Notes: generated from the letters alone by a model not told the origin. Shown: positions 11,676 through 24,505, numbered from the stretch's first letter. The stretch is DNA of 64,000 bases from Wurfbainia villosa (GCA_025175895.1 CM045997.1:106068479-106132478); one strand, 5' to 3'. A program made the numbers and translations.

Positions 11676-14524
11676 TGTAAAATACTGAAATTAAAATACG
11701 AAATTTAATGGCCAAAATTTCGGGAAAATAATCCTAGGGATTATTTTCGATATTTTTAGGAAATTTTAGGAAATTTTTCAGAATTTTTCTGGATTTAAAC
11801 GGAGTCCGTACAAGGTATTTACGGGGATAAGAAAAACATGCTTTTAAAGGGCCTGTTTGGTTTATCTATATTGAGGGGTTAAATACACGATGAAAACCCT
11901 AAGTTTCTATTTTTCTAATTTCTTTTTATTTCTTTTCCCCACCGCGCCACGACTTCTTATCTCCTTCGGCAGTTCCTTCACGCGCCGAAGCTCTTCTTCC
12001 TCGTTCTCTTCTCACGCGCGACTCACCGACGCCAACCCTCTTCTTCGCCAGCGAGCCTTCTTCCACGAGCCGAGCAAGCCATGCTGACTTGCTATCCGAG
12101 AGCCCGACCGTCTCTCTGCAAGCGTCGGCAAACGCAAGCGCCGACCGTGCCGTTGCCGCTTGAGCATCCCTCGCCGACGACCAGGCCGCTGCCCCCTCTG
12201 CGACCATCCACCGTCGGCTCCTCTACCACAGGACTGCCGACGCCCCTCTCCCTCCGCAAGCGCCGCCACTGCTTCTTCTCCTCGCGCGCTCGCCGTCCAC
12301 CGCCGACGCCACCTCCTCTGCCCTTCAGTGGGAGGTTCAGAGTAGTAAGTTCTTTACTTTTCGTTCTTGGACGAGTGGGTTAGGGAGTTTATTTTGGCCG
12401 AATGTGTTCAGTGTGAAGGGGGCTACGATTAGGTTGTATGGGCTGTGTTTTGTGTAGAGGGTGTGCTGTCGGTGAAGGTTCCAATGACTGGACGGAGTTT
12501 GGTTGACCGGTGTAGTGAGGAGAGGAACTAGTGGGTTGTGGGTGGATGTGTCGGCTATGAATTTAAGAAATTTAGTTGGGGATCTAATTTGGGAAATGAT
12601 TGGTTGTCGGTGGAATTCCTAGGGCGGGTGAGCTTGATTGGTCGATTTGGGTTGATACCGATGTTATTCGGTTGATCGGTATGGTATTCGAAGGATATGG
12701 GATTTGGGTGATATTGTTTGATCTTGAGGATATTTTTGGTAGGTGATGAATTAGGTTATGTGATTAGGAATTAGTTTGGTAAATTGATTGGTACAATTAT
12801 TGGATAAATTAAAAAGTCATTAAATTTTATTTATTTGGCTTAGGTTGTTAAAATGCGGGTTAAACCAGGTTTAATTGATTAATTAGCTTATCATTAATTA
12901 ATCAAAATTTTTATCAATTGATTTAGTGAGCTAAATTAATTATAGGGATATTTGTGGACAAGGAAAATTGGAAATAGTTTGGGTTAATTGGGTTATGAAG
13001 GAAATCGATTAAGTATTCGATTTGTCGTTGAATTGTATTTTGTGCTTAACTATAGTTATGCTATATGCAGGTTTCAGTCACGAGGCAGGTCCCCGGTCGT
13101 GATATTTTCTTTTTGCGGATATATATTCAGGCGGATATTTTGACTTATCTTTTAGATATAGTCATTGTTGATATGCTAGTTAGGATAGCTTACAATAATT
13201 TTTCATGTTTATATGCCTAGTATGCTTTTGGTGCCTACTAGATACATGCATGTGATAGGATATGATTATATTTCCCTGTTTGACTTGGATCATAGTTATT
13301 TGGATTATGGATATGTACATATTGATTGTACATATTATTCGGATAGGTATTTTGAGTAGGATTTACATGCTTTAGTATCATGCACCATTTTTTCATGATT
13401 GCATGCTGGCTGGACGGGGTTTTATTATTGTTGAGCCCGCAGCCAGTTACATGGCCTGCACACACTGCCACTCATGGGTTAGTGGTACATCAGGAGGGTG
13501 TGTGCAGTTGCTCTGTCAGGCTCCGCTGGTCCGCTCATGGGTAGCGATGAGGCAGCGTGGTAGCGGGCAGGGATCCCTCCTCTGGTCTATGACACCGGGA
13601 GATGAGAGCTTAGCTCCCCCACTATGTTTGGGGCAGGAGGATAGGTGTACTCTGACAACATCCTGTCCACTCGGTCACTCAGGAGCAGTGATGGCAAAGT
13701 GCACAGTTGTCATAGCCCTACCCACTCGGTTTCACCATCGCGTGTGAGGCGGCTGACTGGCATCAGGGGTGACCATGTCATTGGCACGGCATGCATTTTG
13801 CATGGATAGCATTTGTATTGTGTTTGCTGTATATTTATTGCCTTGGTTGTGCATATGATTGTCATGCATACAGGATACATATTTATATATATGGTGAGGA
13901 CTTTATTACTTCTAGTCAGGCACATGCTCCTATATCAGGGTAGGAGATTCAGGTTAGTACAGTCCTATTGTATTTATTTCTTGCATACCCTATATGTGAG
14001 ACTGTACTGGCATGATTTTTATTGTTAGCTATATCTTACTTGCATATCGACTATACCATTGAGTTCTTTGGAATCGACTCATTGATTATATCTATTTCGT
14101 GATAAAGTCGCTGGAGAGTCCAAACGCCAACCCCCTCATTATGAAAGTTTTGATTGGTTATTTGTTTCTATGGTTTGGATATTTTGGTTAGAGGACATGT
14201 TTGGTATTGGAGTTCGATATTTGTATTTGTGGATTTTTTTTTGGTGTCCTTAGGGACTTTATTCGGAGTTTTGTTTCGATGGATTTGATTGAGTATTCCC
14301 GCCGGATGGCGTAAGGGTAGGTTTAGATGTGATAGATTGTTTATTTATTTACTTGGAATGAAGGCCTGAGGCCTTATTATACTCTGCGTGTGTTGTTTGG
14401 ATTCCGGTCGTGTTGACCGATGTATGTGGCCGTGTAGGCCTTGTATGTAAATTTGGGATTGTCACCCGTACAGGGGAGATGCTGCCGGATTTTCGTCTGG
14501 CGAGGTCTCCTTCGGGGCGTGACA
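11676..14524 (+). repeat. 5' LTR of the decayed gypsy element (2.85 kb)
   Basis: It starts TGTAAAATACTG and ends CGGGGCGTGACA. A GC-rich, pyrimidine-rich leader (about 11935-12320) is followed by GTAAGT at 12345 and by TATATGCAG ending at 13070, a possible intron shared with the other gypsy LTRs. Hairpins of the CCACT...AGTGG type occur at 13469-13486, 13532-13546 and 13675-13691. It is related to, but clearly diverged from, the LTRs at 28523-32003 and 40138-42013. Confidence 0.85.
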
Positions 14525-14531
14525 ATTTATT

Positions 14532-14543
14532 TGGTATCAGAGC
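14532..14543 (+). promoter_or_regulatory. Primer-binding site (initiator tRNA-Met type)
   Basis: TGGTATCAGAGC starts 8 bp after the LTR end. It would pair with the 3' end of tRNA-iMet to prime reverse transcription. Confidence 0.9.
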
Positions 14544-14819
14544 GCCTAGGTTTTCGAGTTCCTAGGAGTTTTTGGATTTTACGGAGTTCGCCACGTTTGA
14601 AAGGTTTTACGAGGCAATTTGGAAAATTTTGGATTGGTATGGATTTCCGACGATTTTTATATTTCGGAAATTCGAGGATTTTGACGAGGTCAATTTGGGG
14701 TTTTGGCGGCGACGGAACCTCTCTTGCGGCAAAATAGGTATGATGATTAATTTTATATGTTATTACTTCTTGTAATATTTGTCCTAGTAACATATGTAAT
14801 AATTTAACAGATATGAGAT

Positions 14820-17800
14820 GAGGTGGGCGTGCTCCTGCACTGAGACGTGGTGCAGGGTAACCACGCAAGAGGACAGTGAGATCTCTGGCTAAGGAGCGCG
14901 TAAGGGTCTATAGAGTTGTGACTCATGTGCAGACTCGTAGTAGGGGTCGCCCACCACGGTGACCAACCGGAGTTGCCGTAGTGTTTATACTCCTGGTTAG
15001 ATTGACTGTGTTTAGTGGATAACAGGAAATAACATTTAAGTGTGTTGGTCACTATTTGTAATCGTAGATGGAGTTGACCACAAATGACTTGTTCAGTTTG
15101 TGAGTCTTGGACCTGTGACGAAAAAAATGCATTGCCTTTTTGAGAGCTGACTGATACCGAGGCAGAAAAGCAGGGGTCAAGTCGTCACATTGGTTGTGGA
15201 AATCAAGGACTACAGTGTTAGAGATTTTCACTGATTATGCTAGGTAGATTATTACTCTGTGGGGCAATGGACAAAGAATGTATACTATTGTTGATACAGT
15301 CCTTGGAGGTTTAAGTTACGAAGTTCCATAGGGATTTTGATCCTTGAGCGGCTTGAGCCTTAGATTGATAACATTGCAGGTACTGATAAGTACCTAACTG
15401 GTATTTATATAGGAGTGGAGATAGTTTCTTACTATTGCAATGATCAAGTTGTTACTTGGTAGAATATGTAGGAGAATTTTGGGAAAATAACCCATTACGG
15501 GATCATGGGTTCAGGATGTTTTCGGAAGACAATATTTCCTTATGCTATTTTTGTATGACTCACTGTTGAGGAATTCTTGAGCCTTTAGTTGAGTGATAAA
15601 TTGTTAATGGATTTCACTATAGAGTTTATTAGAATTACAGAGTTTACCCCCACTTAAGGGCTCAAGATAGTGATTGAGTTGTTTGCGATCACCCACAATT
15701 TATTGGCTTACATTTGGATTAGGATAGTTGGATATTCCATCAGTTCCTATCGGGAGGCATTAGGGTGAGTCATATTTATGAAAATGACACTGCAGCAAGT
15801 GTCTCAAGATAATGGTGTAGTCGATCTAGTGATAATAACCTACACTTCTGATAAGGCAACCGTAGAAGTCGTGAACGAGGTCTTTTAGCTAAATTCACGT
15901 GGCATTATGTCACTCCCATATTGTTGCACGATATTGATCAGGTCTGTGGCTAGAGATGGTAATTTGATGTTGGTGATGAAAGTAACAATCTCTTGAGTGA
16001 TCGAGGGATTAGTTGGAATTTTAATTTATTTTGGTGGTGATCCAGGCTCTGTCTCGGGAATGAAAGATTGATGAAACACCTCATTTCCCAGCGGAAAATA
16101 GGAATATGGATTTAAGTTTTCTCCTCAGATATATGTCGCTATCAGAAGTGGTTTGTGCACTTGTGGAGATATGAGGCTGGTTGTATGGTTCTTGAAGAAA
16201 ATGATAGGAAGAGGTGTATACACCTAGATGCATACAGTTATCGAATTCTTTTTCTAGATTACTATGAAATAGGGAATCCGTTAAGAGCAGAACTTGGATG
16301 AGTTTACATTTTTACTCGAAAGGAATTGTAGATGGTTGAAGGATTGATCATTGAGGTATTACTATAGTTTACCTTGATGATATATTGAGAGGTACAAGTG
16401 TTTACAAATATCTATGGTTAAAACATGTACAGATAGGATTAAAAGGATTTTTAGATTTGGATCATATGGATTAATTGTGTTTCCACCGACAGGTGAGATG
16501 TTGAGATGATTACAGTGATGATTATCAGAGGGGTATGATATTGATTTTGGATGTTTAGAGGTTGATTGATGGAAATGTTATATTATGGTGGGAGAGTTGA
16601 CTTAGTTGTTTTATAGTTGACTTGGTTGATATGATGTGGATATCTGGTTATTATCTTGGAGGTTATGATTGTGACATGATGTATAAGAATGTCTCTCAGA
16701 TGCCAGTATAATTCGAGAGTAATCAGATGTGGTGTTGGATGAACTTTGTATGTACAAAGGCAAGTAGAGTAGGCGACCTGAGGGATTTCGGAAATAGTTT
16801 TCGATATCGAAGATCCCCTACTGGGTGATATTTTATTTGGTACTGGGGTAATGTTATTTTTATGAGCTAATATTTTTTTTCTTATGGTGCATTGGCCGAG
16901 GGCTAGTGTAAAGCGCACAAGGTTGTTAAAGCTCGTGATGTACTCAAGGCAATGTCATTCAATTGGTTGTAATCCAATCGAGTTGCTATGATGCCGTCAT
17001 CGATCGGTCTTTCAAAGTTGGCAAGGTTGAGGATGCCGAGAGGTATTTGTAAGAATGACGATTTTTCAGGAGATAATTTAGTTGGTAGCAGTGTTGCTTA
17101 ACACTATGGGAATTGGAAGAATCTAAATTCCAATTATAGGAGTTGTTGGATGGGATATTTATTTGTCTCAGTATTTTATTTCTTGAGAAGCTCTGGAACT
17201 CATTGTTCAATGAGAGATGAATCTTTGAGGTTATACATCGATTATCGATGATGAAATGCGGTAGTGGTAGAAGGAAATGAATATCCTTCATGGTGGATTG
17301 AGGATCTATTTAGATCAGCTATAGGACACCTGTGTATACTCTAGGATTGATTTATGATTGGTGTGTTGATCAGAGTGACAGGGTGTCATACAATTATCAA
17401 AGTTATAGGGATGATTGATATATCATCAGCCTAGAGTAAAGAGGATGCAGGTGTATAGTGATGACAATTTCATACTTGGTATGAATTGTACGAGGTTTGA
17501 TTATCTTGTTTGACTTATGACGACTTAGTTGTCCAAGGATTTAGGAAATCGTGTATTCTGGACACGATTGGATCATTTATGATGGTGGCAGTTGGAGTTG
17601 AGCACTCGGCCACCGTAGATGATGGTTTTCTGGTATTGATTTGATTTTTTTTTCATAAATATGGATAGGATGCTCTAGCGGTATTACACCGCTGATTGGT
17701 GATGGAATTTATTTGGTCTGAAGCTTGTGAAACTAGTTTCAGGGCTCAGACGATGGTTGACTTTTACACCAGAGTTGTTTGATCATTCTCGGGTGAAAGG

Positions 17801-18890
17801 AAGGGTACTGTATGCGGATGCAATGTTTCAGAGAAGGGAGCGTTTCTGTTTTAGTTGATTGAGACGTATCCCATGATTACGTCAAATGAGGAACTACGAG
17901 ATGGGTGGTCATATATATATATGACGTGGACCTAGTAGGAGTTGTTATGTTGTTTTGTAGAGGTGAGGAGCAGATATGCTTATGAGGTTTTAGCTAGCTA
18001 CTGTGTAGTTGCATTTGAATTTAGGAAGAGTTACTATTGATTCGGGAACAACAGATAGATTCCTGTTGTGATGATAGAGAGCATCTACCATAGAGTTGTA
18101 CTTTTGCTCTACCGGTTCGGAATTAGTGATATTGGAATTTGTATGTAGTAGGTGGCTAGATAGCTACCTGGCATCTTGACTGGCTATGAGTCGGTCGTGG
18201 TAGCATGTCGCTGTCTGTAAGTAGTGCCTTTTGCATTACTCGAGAGCCACGAGACTTAGTCACGATATTTTGATAAGTATTCCAAGATTGCAATAGGTTC
18301 TATATGTTGCGATGTATAGGATTGTATCAGAAAAATAGTAAGTATTGAAAGCGTTCTCCGTGGTGGAACGACATGCGAATATAGTTGATTTGGAAGTGCA
18401 GTAAAGGTGGTATATAAATAATCATGAAGGTTACGTACAAGAGGAAAGTGGGAGCCTAGTATGGACAGTGTTGGGAGATTATTTGGAATTCGGAAAGGAC
18501 TTAGTATGATTAGCTAAGTCCGCTCATTTTCTCTAGATCCATACGATGAGTTGTTGGATCGCTGGATAGGTTTATACTATGAAGATTTCCAGTTCATGGA
18601 GTATCTTTGAGTATCGGATGCGATAGCGATTCAAGATTTACCTTAGGATTATGGTAAAGTCTTTAATAGGTCACGGATATAGAGCTCCACTCGGGTACAG
18701 TTAAGTACTTATGATAGGTGGTCGATATGAAGATACTATTCATACTCTGGAAGAGCTACTAGAAGCAAGTGTGATTTGATTTTAAGGGATATCAGTAACC
18801 CCACTTAGTCACTTGAGGTGTGACTTGTCTCCAGATGCTTGAGATGGTTGTTGGGACATCTCGTACTAATATACGAGTAGGAAATTTGGG
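14820..18890 (+). pseudogene. Degenerate gypsy gag-pol
   Basis: No frame stays open, but landmarks appear in the order expected for gypsy elements. A gag-start-like RG-rich segment is at about 14820-14960. An RT phrase LYIDYR is near 17226-17245, followed by a TCVYSRIDL phrase near 17322-17350; in intact copies (62640-62760) these are LCIDYR and TCVYSKIDL. An RNase H phrase FIWSEACE lies near 17710-17732 and LYADA near 17810-17825. An integrase phrase LAKSAHFL lies near 18504-18527; the intact relative at 58955 reads LTKSAHFL. The many stops and indels throughout, unlike the 42-59 kb region, look like genuine age. Confidence 0.7.
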
Positions 18891-18904
18891 GACCAAATTT
18901 TTAT

Positions 18905-18917
18905 TAGTGGGGGAGAA
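18905..18917 (+). promoter_or_regulatory. Polypurine tract
   Basis: The purine run TAGTGGGGGAGAA lies directly before the 3' LTR start (TGTAAAATAC at 18918). It is the expected plus-strand primer of reverse transcription, and a GCGGGGGAGAA tract sits in the same position at 60001-60011. Confidence 0.8.
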
Positions 18918-19072
18918 TGTAAAATACTGAAATTAAAATACGAAATTTAATGGCCAAAATTTCGGGGAAATAATCCTAGGGATTATTTCCGAGATTTTTA
19001 GGGAATTTTAGGAAAATTTTTGGAATTTTTCTGGATTTAAACGGAGTCCGTACAAGGTATTTACGGGGATAA
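18918..19072 (+). repeat. 3' LTR remnant of the decayed gypsy element
   Basis: Only the first ~155 bp of the LTR remain, matching 11676-11832. The break falls just after TTTACGGGGATAA, where sequence changes to copia integrase. Confidence 0.85.
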
Positions 19073-19269
19073 ATCGGAAGCATGGATTGTTTCATTCGTT
19101 ATATGAATGAAGTTGAGAATCAATTGGATAGTAAGGTTAAAGTCTTATACACTGATCGGGGAGGTGAATATTTGTCTAATCAATTCAAGATAATTTATAA
19201 TAATAAATAGATTATTAGATAGCTAACAATCTCAGAAACTTCACAACACGATGGGGTTGCTGAAAAAAG
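19073..19269 (+). pseudogene. Copia integrase fragment (part 1 of an interrupted polyprotein)
   Basis: One plus-strand frame reads YTDRGGEY (about 19149-19172), the second catalytic Asp region of copia integrases. A QHDGVAEK phrase leads up to 19264. The conserved continuation RNRTLLEMVR is found at 24358, on the far side of the gag-only element. The fragment therefore ends at an insertion point, not at a natural end. Its left edge is the abrupt junction with the gypsy 3' LTR remnant. Confidence 0.8.
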
Positions 19270-20481
19270 TGTTAGGGAAATCAACCCAAGTATGATCTTG
19301 ATTTTGATGTGTGTGTCAAAGAGTTTAAGTTAGGATGTGGATGTGTTTGATGTGTGTGTTCAAGTTGTGCAGGACTTGCTGAATCACACATGAGCAGCTT
19401 GATGAATCATTGGCAAGTTCATCACCTCGTGGCTCGGGTACTTAGTCAGTGAAGGATGGCACAGGGAGAAGTCGTGAGCTTGGTGCATCCGAGGGACTGC
19501 CGGATGAGGAGCAATGGAGTTGAGTCAAAGGAAGCAGACTTCAGGGCGAGATGCGAAGAATGGCACGGGAGAAGCCGTGAGCTTAGTACATCTGAGGGAC
19601 GTAGGTTAGACGAAGATAGCTTCAATGGGGAACTCCGTGGAAGATGAGAGTTGAGCGATTGTAACCCGAGATGGGATAGCTCAAGTTAGGTGAACTTAGC
19701 CAAATAGTGTCGGATGCTCAAACATGGTGTTTGAGGTTTTACCCGATGGTCGGTTGCTCAAACATCTTATTGTTTGAGGTTTTACCAGGCAACAGTCAAC
19801 TTGTCCGAGTCAACTGCTAGTTAACTGGTGTTAGCTAGGATTTTGTGGCCTAGCAGTCGACTGGTGTAAGAGGACACCACCACAGAAGTGAGGCAGCTCG
19901 ACCAGTGAATCGATTACACGTGCATCAGTCGATTGCTAGGGTTTGACAGTCAATTGCTGGGCTATCCGTTGGTTGGGACGCCAATGTGGATTAAGTCATT
20001 GTGAGATAATGGTTACAGCAACAGTCGACTACTACATGCCCAATGGGAAGATAGCCCTATTCTCTATAAAAAAAAAAAGAGGGCTTGGGAGCCTTGGAAA
20101 GGCTAATACTTTAACTCCTAATCATACTCTCAAGGCTCCCACATTTTCTAAGTCTCTCTACTCCTCTCTTCTCTAATTCTATTCATTTTGTCTTGTGAGA
20201 AGAGGAGTTTGGTGTAAGAAGGTTTTCTCCACCTTGTTTGAGCTAAAGGAGAAGATAGTGATTGTCGTGGACTAGCAGCAAGAGGTCGTGAACCACGTTA
20301 AAGGATTTGTGTCTTCTCTTTGCTTTGTTTACTTTGCTTTAGCTTTAATTGTTCTTGTTAGTTGTATTATCATTATTCCGCTGCACTAACAATAGTGTAG
20401 ATAATCAAGAACGAGCGAAGTCCATCGTCAAGCAATTAGGCTACTCAACCCCCCTTCTAGACGGGCCATCAATCTCCAACA
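19270..20481 (+). repeat. 5' LTR of the gag-only element (1.21 kb)
   Basis: It begins TGTTAGGGAAATC and ends ATCTCCAACA. It is shorter than its 3' partner by about 84 bp; one missing piece lies near 20249, where the 3' copy has an extra block (about 24098-24138). It contains CAGTCGACTG-derived palindromes in the middle (19795-20040) and a CCCCCCTTCTAG motif near the end. Confidence 0.9.
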
Positions 20482-20483
20482 AG

Positions 20484-20495
20484 TGGTATCAGAGC
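20484..20495 (+). promoter_or_regulatory. Primer-binding site (initiator tRNA-Met type)
   Basis: TGGTATCAGAGC lies two bases after the 5' LTR end, matching the site at 44074-44085. Confidence 0.92.
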
Positions 20496-20540
20496 CAGAA
20501 GCTTGTCAACAGACTCATCGCCGCAACAAGCAAATCAACA

Positions 20541-22104
20541 ATGATCGGCATGAACATCCATCCCCCGAAATTCGAGGGAGACTTCTCATGGTGGAAGAAG
20601 AGAATGGAGGTATTTTTCGAAATCGATTTCGATATAATGATTATAATGGAAAGTGGTTTAGAGATGCCTAGGGATGAAGAAGGGAAGCCGATAGAAAAGT
20701 CAAGATAGACTAAGAAGCAAAAAGAGGAGCACCTAGAAAATTCTAAGGCAAAGCATCATCTCTTCAATATGCTACCTCAACGAGAAATTAACTGAATTGG
20801 AGAATGCTCAAGTGCCAAGGAGATGTGGGAGAAGTTGATAGAGCTTCATGAGGGCACATCCGAAGCAAAATTTGCAAGATGAGACCTTCTCCGATCACAA
20901 CTCAATAACATTAAATTATATAAAGGAGAAAAGTTATTGTCTTTACATTCTAGGTTTAAAGAGATTATTAATGGTTTGTCTAGTGTAGGGGAGAACTATC
21001 CAACCGAGACATGATAATGAAAGCGATTGATGCATTCCCCCGATCTTCAAAATGGAGCTCCATGGTAGATTCCTTCTACATCTCAAGGAATCTAGAGGTT
21101 AGTAGTTTAGAAGAATTCTTTTCAACCATGGAATTTCACGAAACTCGCCTTGAAAGAATAGTTGAAGAACCAAGCACTCAATCAAGAGGAGTAGCACTTG
21201 TAGCGAACAAAGGGAAGAAGAAGAAGACCACACCTCCTTCATCGGATGATGACTCACAATCTTCCATGGATACTGATGAAGAGGCTTATATAGTAAGAAG
21301 GATAAGACATACTTTAAAGAGTTTTAAATTTAACAAATCTAATGATAGGAGAAGACCAAGGAAGATCATTTGCTACAATTGTCAAGGAGAATGACACATG
21401 AGGGATGAGTGTCCTTTATTGAACAAGAGCAAGGAAGAAAAGAAGAAGAATGACAAGAAGAAAGAAAGCAAGAAGAAGGAAGAGAAGAAATCAAAAGAAA
21501 AGGGGAAGTCTAAATCCCGAAACCTAAAATCCACATGGGATTCGAATGAGAAGAAGGAAGCACAAGTGAGGAGGAGAGCTCAAGTGTAGGGAGAGCATCA
21601 TCATCGAAATCGGAAGAAGATTGGGTAAGTGAGGTAAGAAATCTCCCTACTCAAGATGTTATTTCCATGATTTCAAGTTTAACAAGAGATTTGTTTAGGA
21701 CCAAAAAGAAAAATAAATGCATGCAAAATGAAATTAGAAATCTAGAAGAAAAGCTTGAAAATGTATGTTCACATGATAATGCTTCTTCTTCTAGTACTAA
21801 TGATGCATGTTTAGAAGAAAATAGGATTTTAAGGGGAAAAGTAGAATACCTTACTAAGGCCCTTGAAAAATTTACCATAGGCTCAAATACATTGAAAATG
21901 ATTATAGGAAGCCAAAGGGCAAGTTTCAATAAAAAGGGCTTAGGATATAAGGGATCAAAAGATGAAAAGGCATACCATTGTCTAATTGCTAGAGGGCAAT
22001 CAAAAACCACAATGGTAGCTAGAAAATAGATCCCTAAGGAAAACTTGGCAAACCCTATTGGAAAGAATTTATATTGGGTACCCAAGTCAATCCTTAAATG
22101 TTAG
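20541..22104 (+). pseudogene. Retrotransposon gag, decayed (copia-type, gag-only element)
   Basis: It starts MIGMNIHPPKFEGDFSWWK, a copia gag N-terminus of the UBN2/DUF4219 kind. A TAG at 20706-20708 interrupts it, and the frame shifts before 21011. The next open piece contains SWxSMVDSFYISRNLE-like gag core sequence and a lysine-rich linker. A CCHC knuckle begins CYNCQGE (about 21370-21390), but the next codon is TGA, so the knuckle is split by a stop. A very lysine/glutamate-rich tract (21410-21520) and a coiled coil (about 21710-21900) follow. The end is NLYWVPKSILKC, the same WVPK terminus as the other two gags in the window. Nothing that could be protease follows. Confidence 0.82.
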
Positions 22105-23042
22105 AAAAACCTAGGATAGTCAACCATAATTAGACTTATTTCATATCTTGTTAATTGGTTGACTTATGATCATGATGGGGGTTTATGGATAATACTTAAC
22201 CTTGGATAGCATTGAATGAAATTTTTGGTTAAGTAGAAATACCTTAGTCACATCTCATAATCAACTATAAGGAGAACTTGATTGATTAACATAGCAATGA
22301 GTGAGATGTTAGGTTGATACAAATGATTCACAAATGCTTATGGCATTTTGATGAGTCATTAGGAGTATCGTGACATAGCAATCATAGGCCAACTATAGGG
22401 AAAGCAAATGTTCAATTCATGAACATCTTGCCCAAAGATTATAGTTGGATATTTTTAATGATTTAAAAACATTTCATGTTTTGAAAACAGTGAGTTGATG
22501 TTTTGAAACATTTTAAGGCAAAACTAGGTTTCAAAGTTGATACAAAGTTTGAGGATTTTAAAACTTTTGAGTTCTTGCCTTACTTTTGAAAATTGTGTGG
22601 ATTTTCATGAAAAATCAATTTTCCTTGATATAGGAACTCATAAGCAATGTGTTCCCAAATTTTCATGATTTTTAAAATTTTTATGAATTTTTCGTGTATT
22701 TCTGAAGTTGGCTTCAGAAATCAGAAAGGTTGATTATCAAACACCAATCGACTGGTGACCTGTACTAGTCGACTGATGACACTGTGCACGGGCACAAAAA
22801 CTCAGTTTTGAATGTTTTAAGCATGTTTTTAGTATTTTATTCCCTTAGATAGTGATACCACATTGTATACATTATGTATGATCTTTTTTACTGGTGTTAA
22901 AGGGGGAGAGTGTTAAGGTTTAAGTTAATCATGCTAGGGCATGTGTTAAGGGGGAGTTTTGATATCCAAGTTTGATTTACATGCTTACTTTCCTTATGTG
23001 TTTTTAAATGTTTTACCTAACTTAAACATATTGACACATATC
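22105..23042 (+). other. 3' non-coding spacer of the gag-only element
   Basis: It is AT-rich with no open frame of interest. It includes a CAGTCGACTG-like pair (22745-22780) and several GGGGGAG purine phrases (near 22903 and 22951) before the true polypurine tract. Confidence 0.6.
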
Positions 23043-23056
23043 AAAAAGGGGGAGAT
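23043..23056 (+). promoter_or_regulatory. Polypurine tract
   Basis: AAAAAGGGGGAGAT lies immediately before the 3' LTR start TGTTAGGG. The same sequence precedes the LTRs at 49832 and 54050. Confidence 0.88.
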
Positions 23057-24352
23057 TGTTAGGGCAATCAACCCAAGTATGATCTTAGTTTTGATGTGTA
23101 TGTCAAAGAGTTTAAATTAGGATGTGGATGTGGATGTGTTTGATGTGTGTGTTCAAGTTGTGCAGGACTTGATAAATCACACATGAGCAGCTTGATGAAG
23201 CATTCGCAAGTTCATCATCTCATGGCTCGGGTCCTTGAGTTAGTGAAGGATGGTACGGGGAGAAGCCGTGAGCTTGGTGCATCCGAGGGACCGCTGGACG
23301 AGGAGTAATGGAGTTAAGCTAAAGGAAGCAGACTTCAGGGCGAGACGCGAAGGATGGCATGGGAGAAGTCGTGAACTTAGTGCATCTGAGGGACGTAGGT
23401 CGAACGAAGATAGATTCAATGGGGAACTCCATGGGAAATGAGAGTTGAGCAATTGCAACCAAGGATGGGATAGCTCAAGTAAGGTGAACTTAGCCAAATG
23501 GCTAAGATCAAGTGTCGGATGCTCGAACATTGTGTTTGAGGTTTTATCCGATGGTTGGACGCTCAAACATCTTGTTGTTTGAGGTTTTACACAATAATAG
23601 TCAACTGGTCCGAGTCGACTACTAGTTGACTGGTGTCAGCTAGGGTTTTATGGCCTAGCAGTTGACTGCCAATGTATGACAGTCGACTGGTATAAGAGGA
23701 CACGATCACAAAAGTGAGGCAGCTTGACCAGCGGCTCGACTATATGTACATCAGTCGACTACTAGGGCTTGGTAGTCTACTACTGGGCTATTCGTTGGCT
23801 GGGACGCCAACGTGGATTAAGTCGTTGTGAGACAATGGCTACAGGAGCAGTCGACTGCTGACATGCAAAACTCGACTGCTGCATGCCCAATGGAAAGATA
23901 GCCCTATTCTCTATAAAAAGAGGGCTTGGGAGCCTTGGAGAGGCTAATGCTTTAACTTCTAATCATACTCTCAAGGCTCCCACATTTTCTAAGTCTCTCT
24001 ACTCCTCTCTTCTCTAATTCTATTCATTTTATCTTGTGAGAAGAGGAGTTTGGTGTAAGAAGGTTTTCTCCACCTTGTTTGAGCTAAAGGAGAAGATACT
24101 AGAAAGGCTGAGGGAGTGATCCGCCTAACGAATTGTCGTGGACTAGCAGCAAGAGGTCGTGAACCACGTTAAAGGATTTGTATCTTCTCTTTACTTTGTT
24201 TACTTTGCTTTAGCTTTAATTGTTCTTGTTAGTTGTATTATCATTATTCTGTTGCGCTAACAAGAGTGTAGATAATCAAGAAAGAGCGAAGACCATCATC
24301 AAGCAATTAGGCTATTTAACCCCCCTTCTAGCCGGGCCATCGATCTCCAACA
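23057..24352 (+). repeat. 3' LTR of the gag-only element (1.30 kb)
   Basis: It begins TGTTAGGGCAATC and ends CTCCAACA. It matches the 5' LTR along its length apart from indels and scattered changes, so the insertion is not recent. Confidence 0.9.
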
Positions 24353-24357
24353 AAAAG

Positions 24358-24505
24358 AAATAGAACTCTTCTTGAAATGGTTAGGTTTATGATAGCTCAG
24401 GTTAATTTGTTGATTTTTTTATTGGGGAGATGCATTGTTAGTAGGGGACTATATACTTAACAGAGTGTCTAATAAATCAGTCTCATTTACCTCATATAAA
24501 CGTTG
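24358..24505 (+). pseudogene. Copia integrase fragment (part 2)
   Basis: It resumes the frame broken at 19269 with RNRTLLEMVR and continues through a VNKSV-type phrase toward the integrase C-terminal side. It is cut again at 24505 by a solo LTR. One copy of each flanking duplication (AAAAG, then CGTTG) accounts for the register. Confidence 0.78.

Larger units (their letters stand above)
11676..19072 (+). mobile_element. Decayed Ty3/gypsy element, 3' LTR truncated
   Basis: The order is 5' LTR (11676-14524), primer site (14532-14543), degenerate gag-pol (about 14820-18890), polypurine tract, then only the first ~155 bp of the 3' LTR (18918-19072). The two LTR starts share TGTAAAATACTGAAATTAAA and differ at only a few positions over the overlap. 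At 19073 the sequence switches abruptly to a copia integrase. The element is inserted in the minus-strand gag ending at 11675, but there is no matching target duplication on the right because that end is missing. Confidence 0.8.
19270..24352 (+). mobile_element. Complete gag-only LTR retrotransposon (TR-GAG type), duplication AAAAG
   Basis: The order is 5' LTR (19270-20481), primer site (20484-20495), decayed gag (20541-22104), non-coding spacer, polypurine tract (23043-23056) and 3' LTR (23057-24352). AAAAG flanks it at 19265-19269 and 24353-24357. There is no protease, integrase, RT or RNase H, so it would depend on enzymes from another element. It sits inside a copia integrase frame, which resumes in register on the right. 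Its gag is a different subfamily from the 44138 gag. Confidence 0.88.

Noticed and set aside
16360..16400. VYLDDIL-like peptide, resembling an RT catalytic motif, in the decayed gypsy element
   Set aside because: It lies upstream of the LYIDYR motif (17226), whereas the catalytic motif should follow it. In this position it is most likely chance in degenerate sequence.
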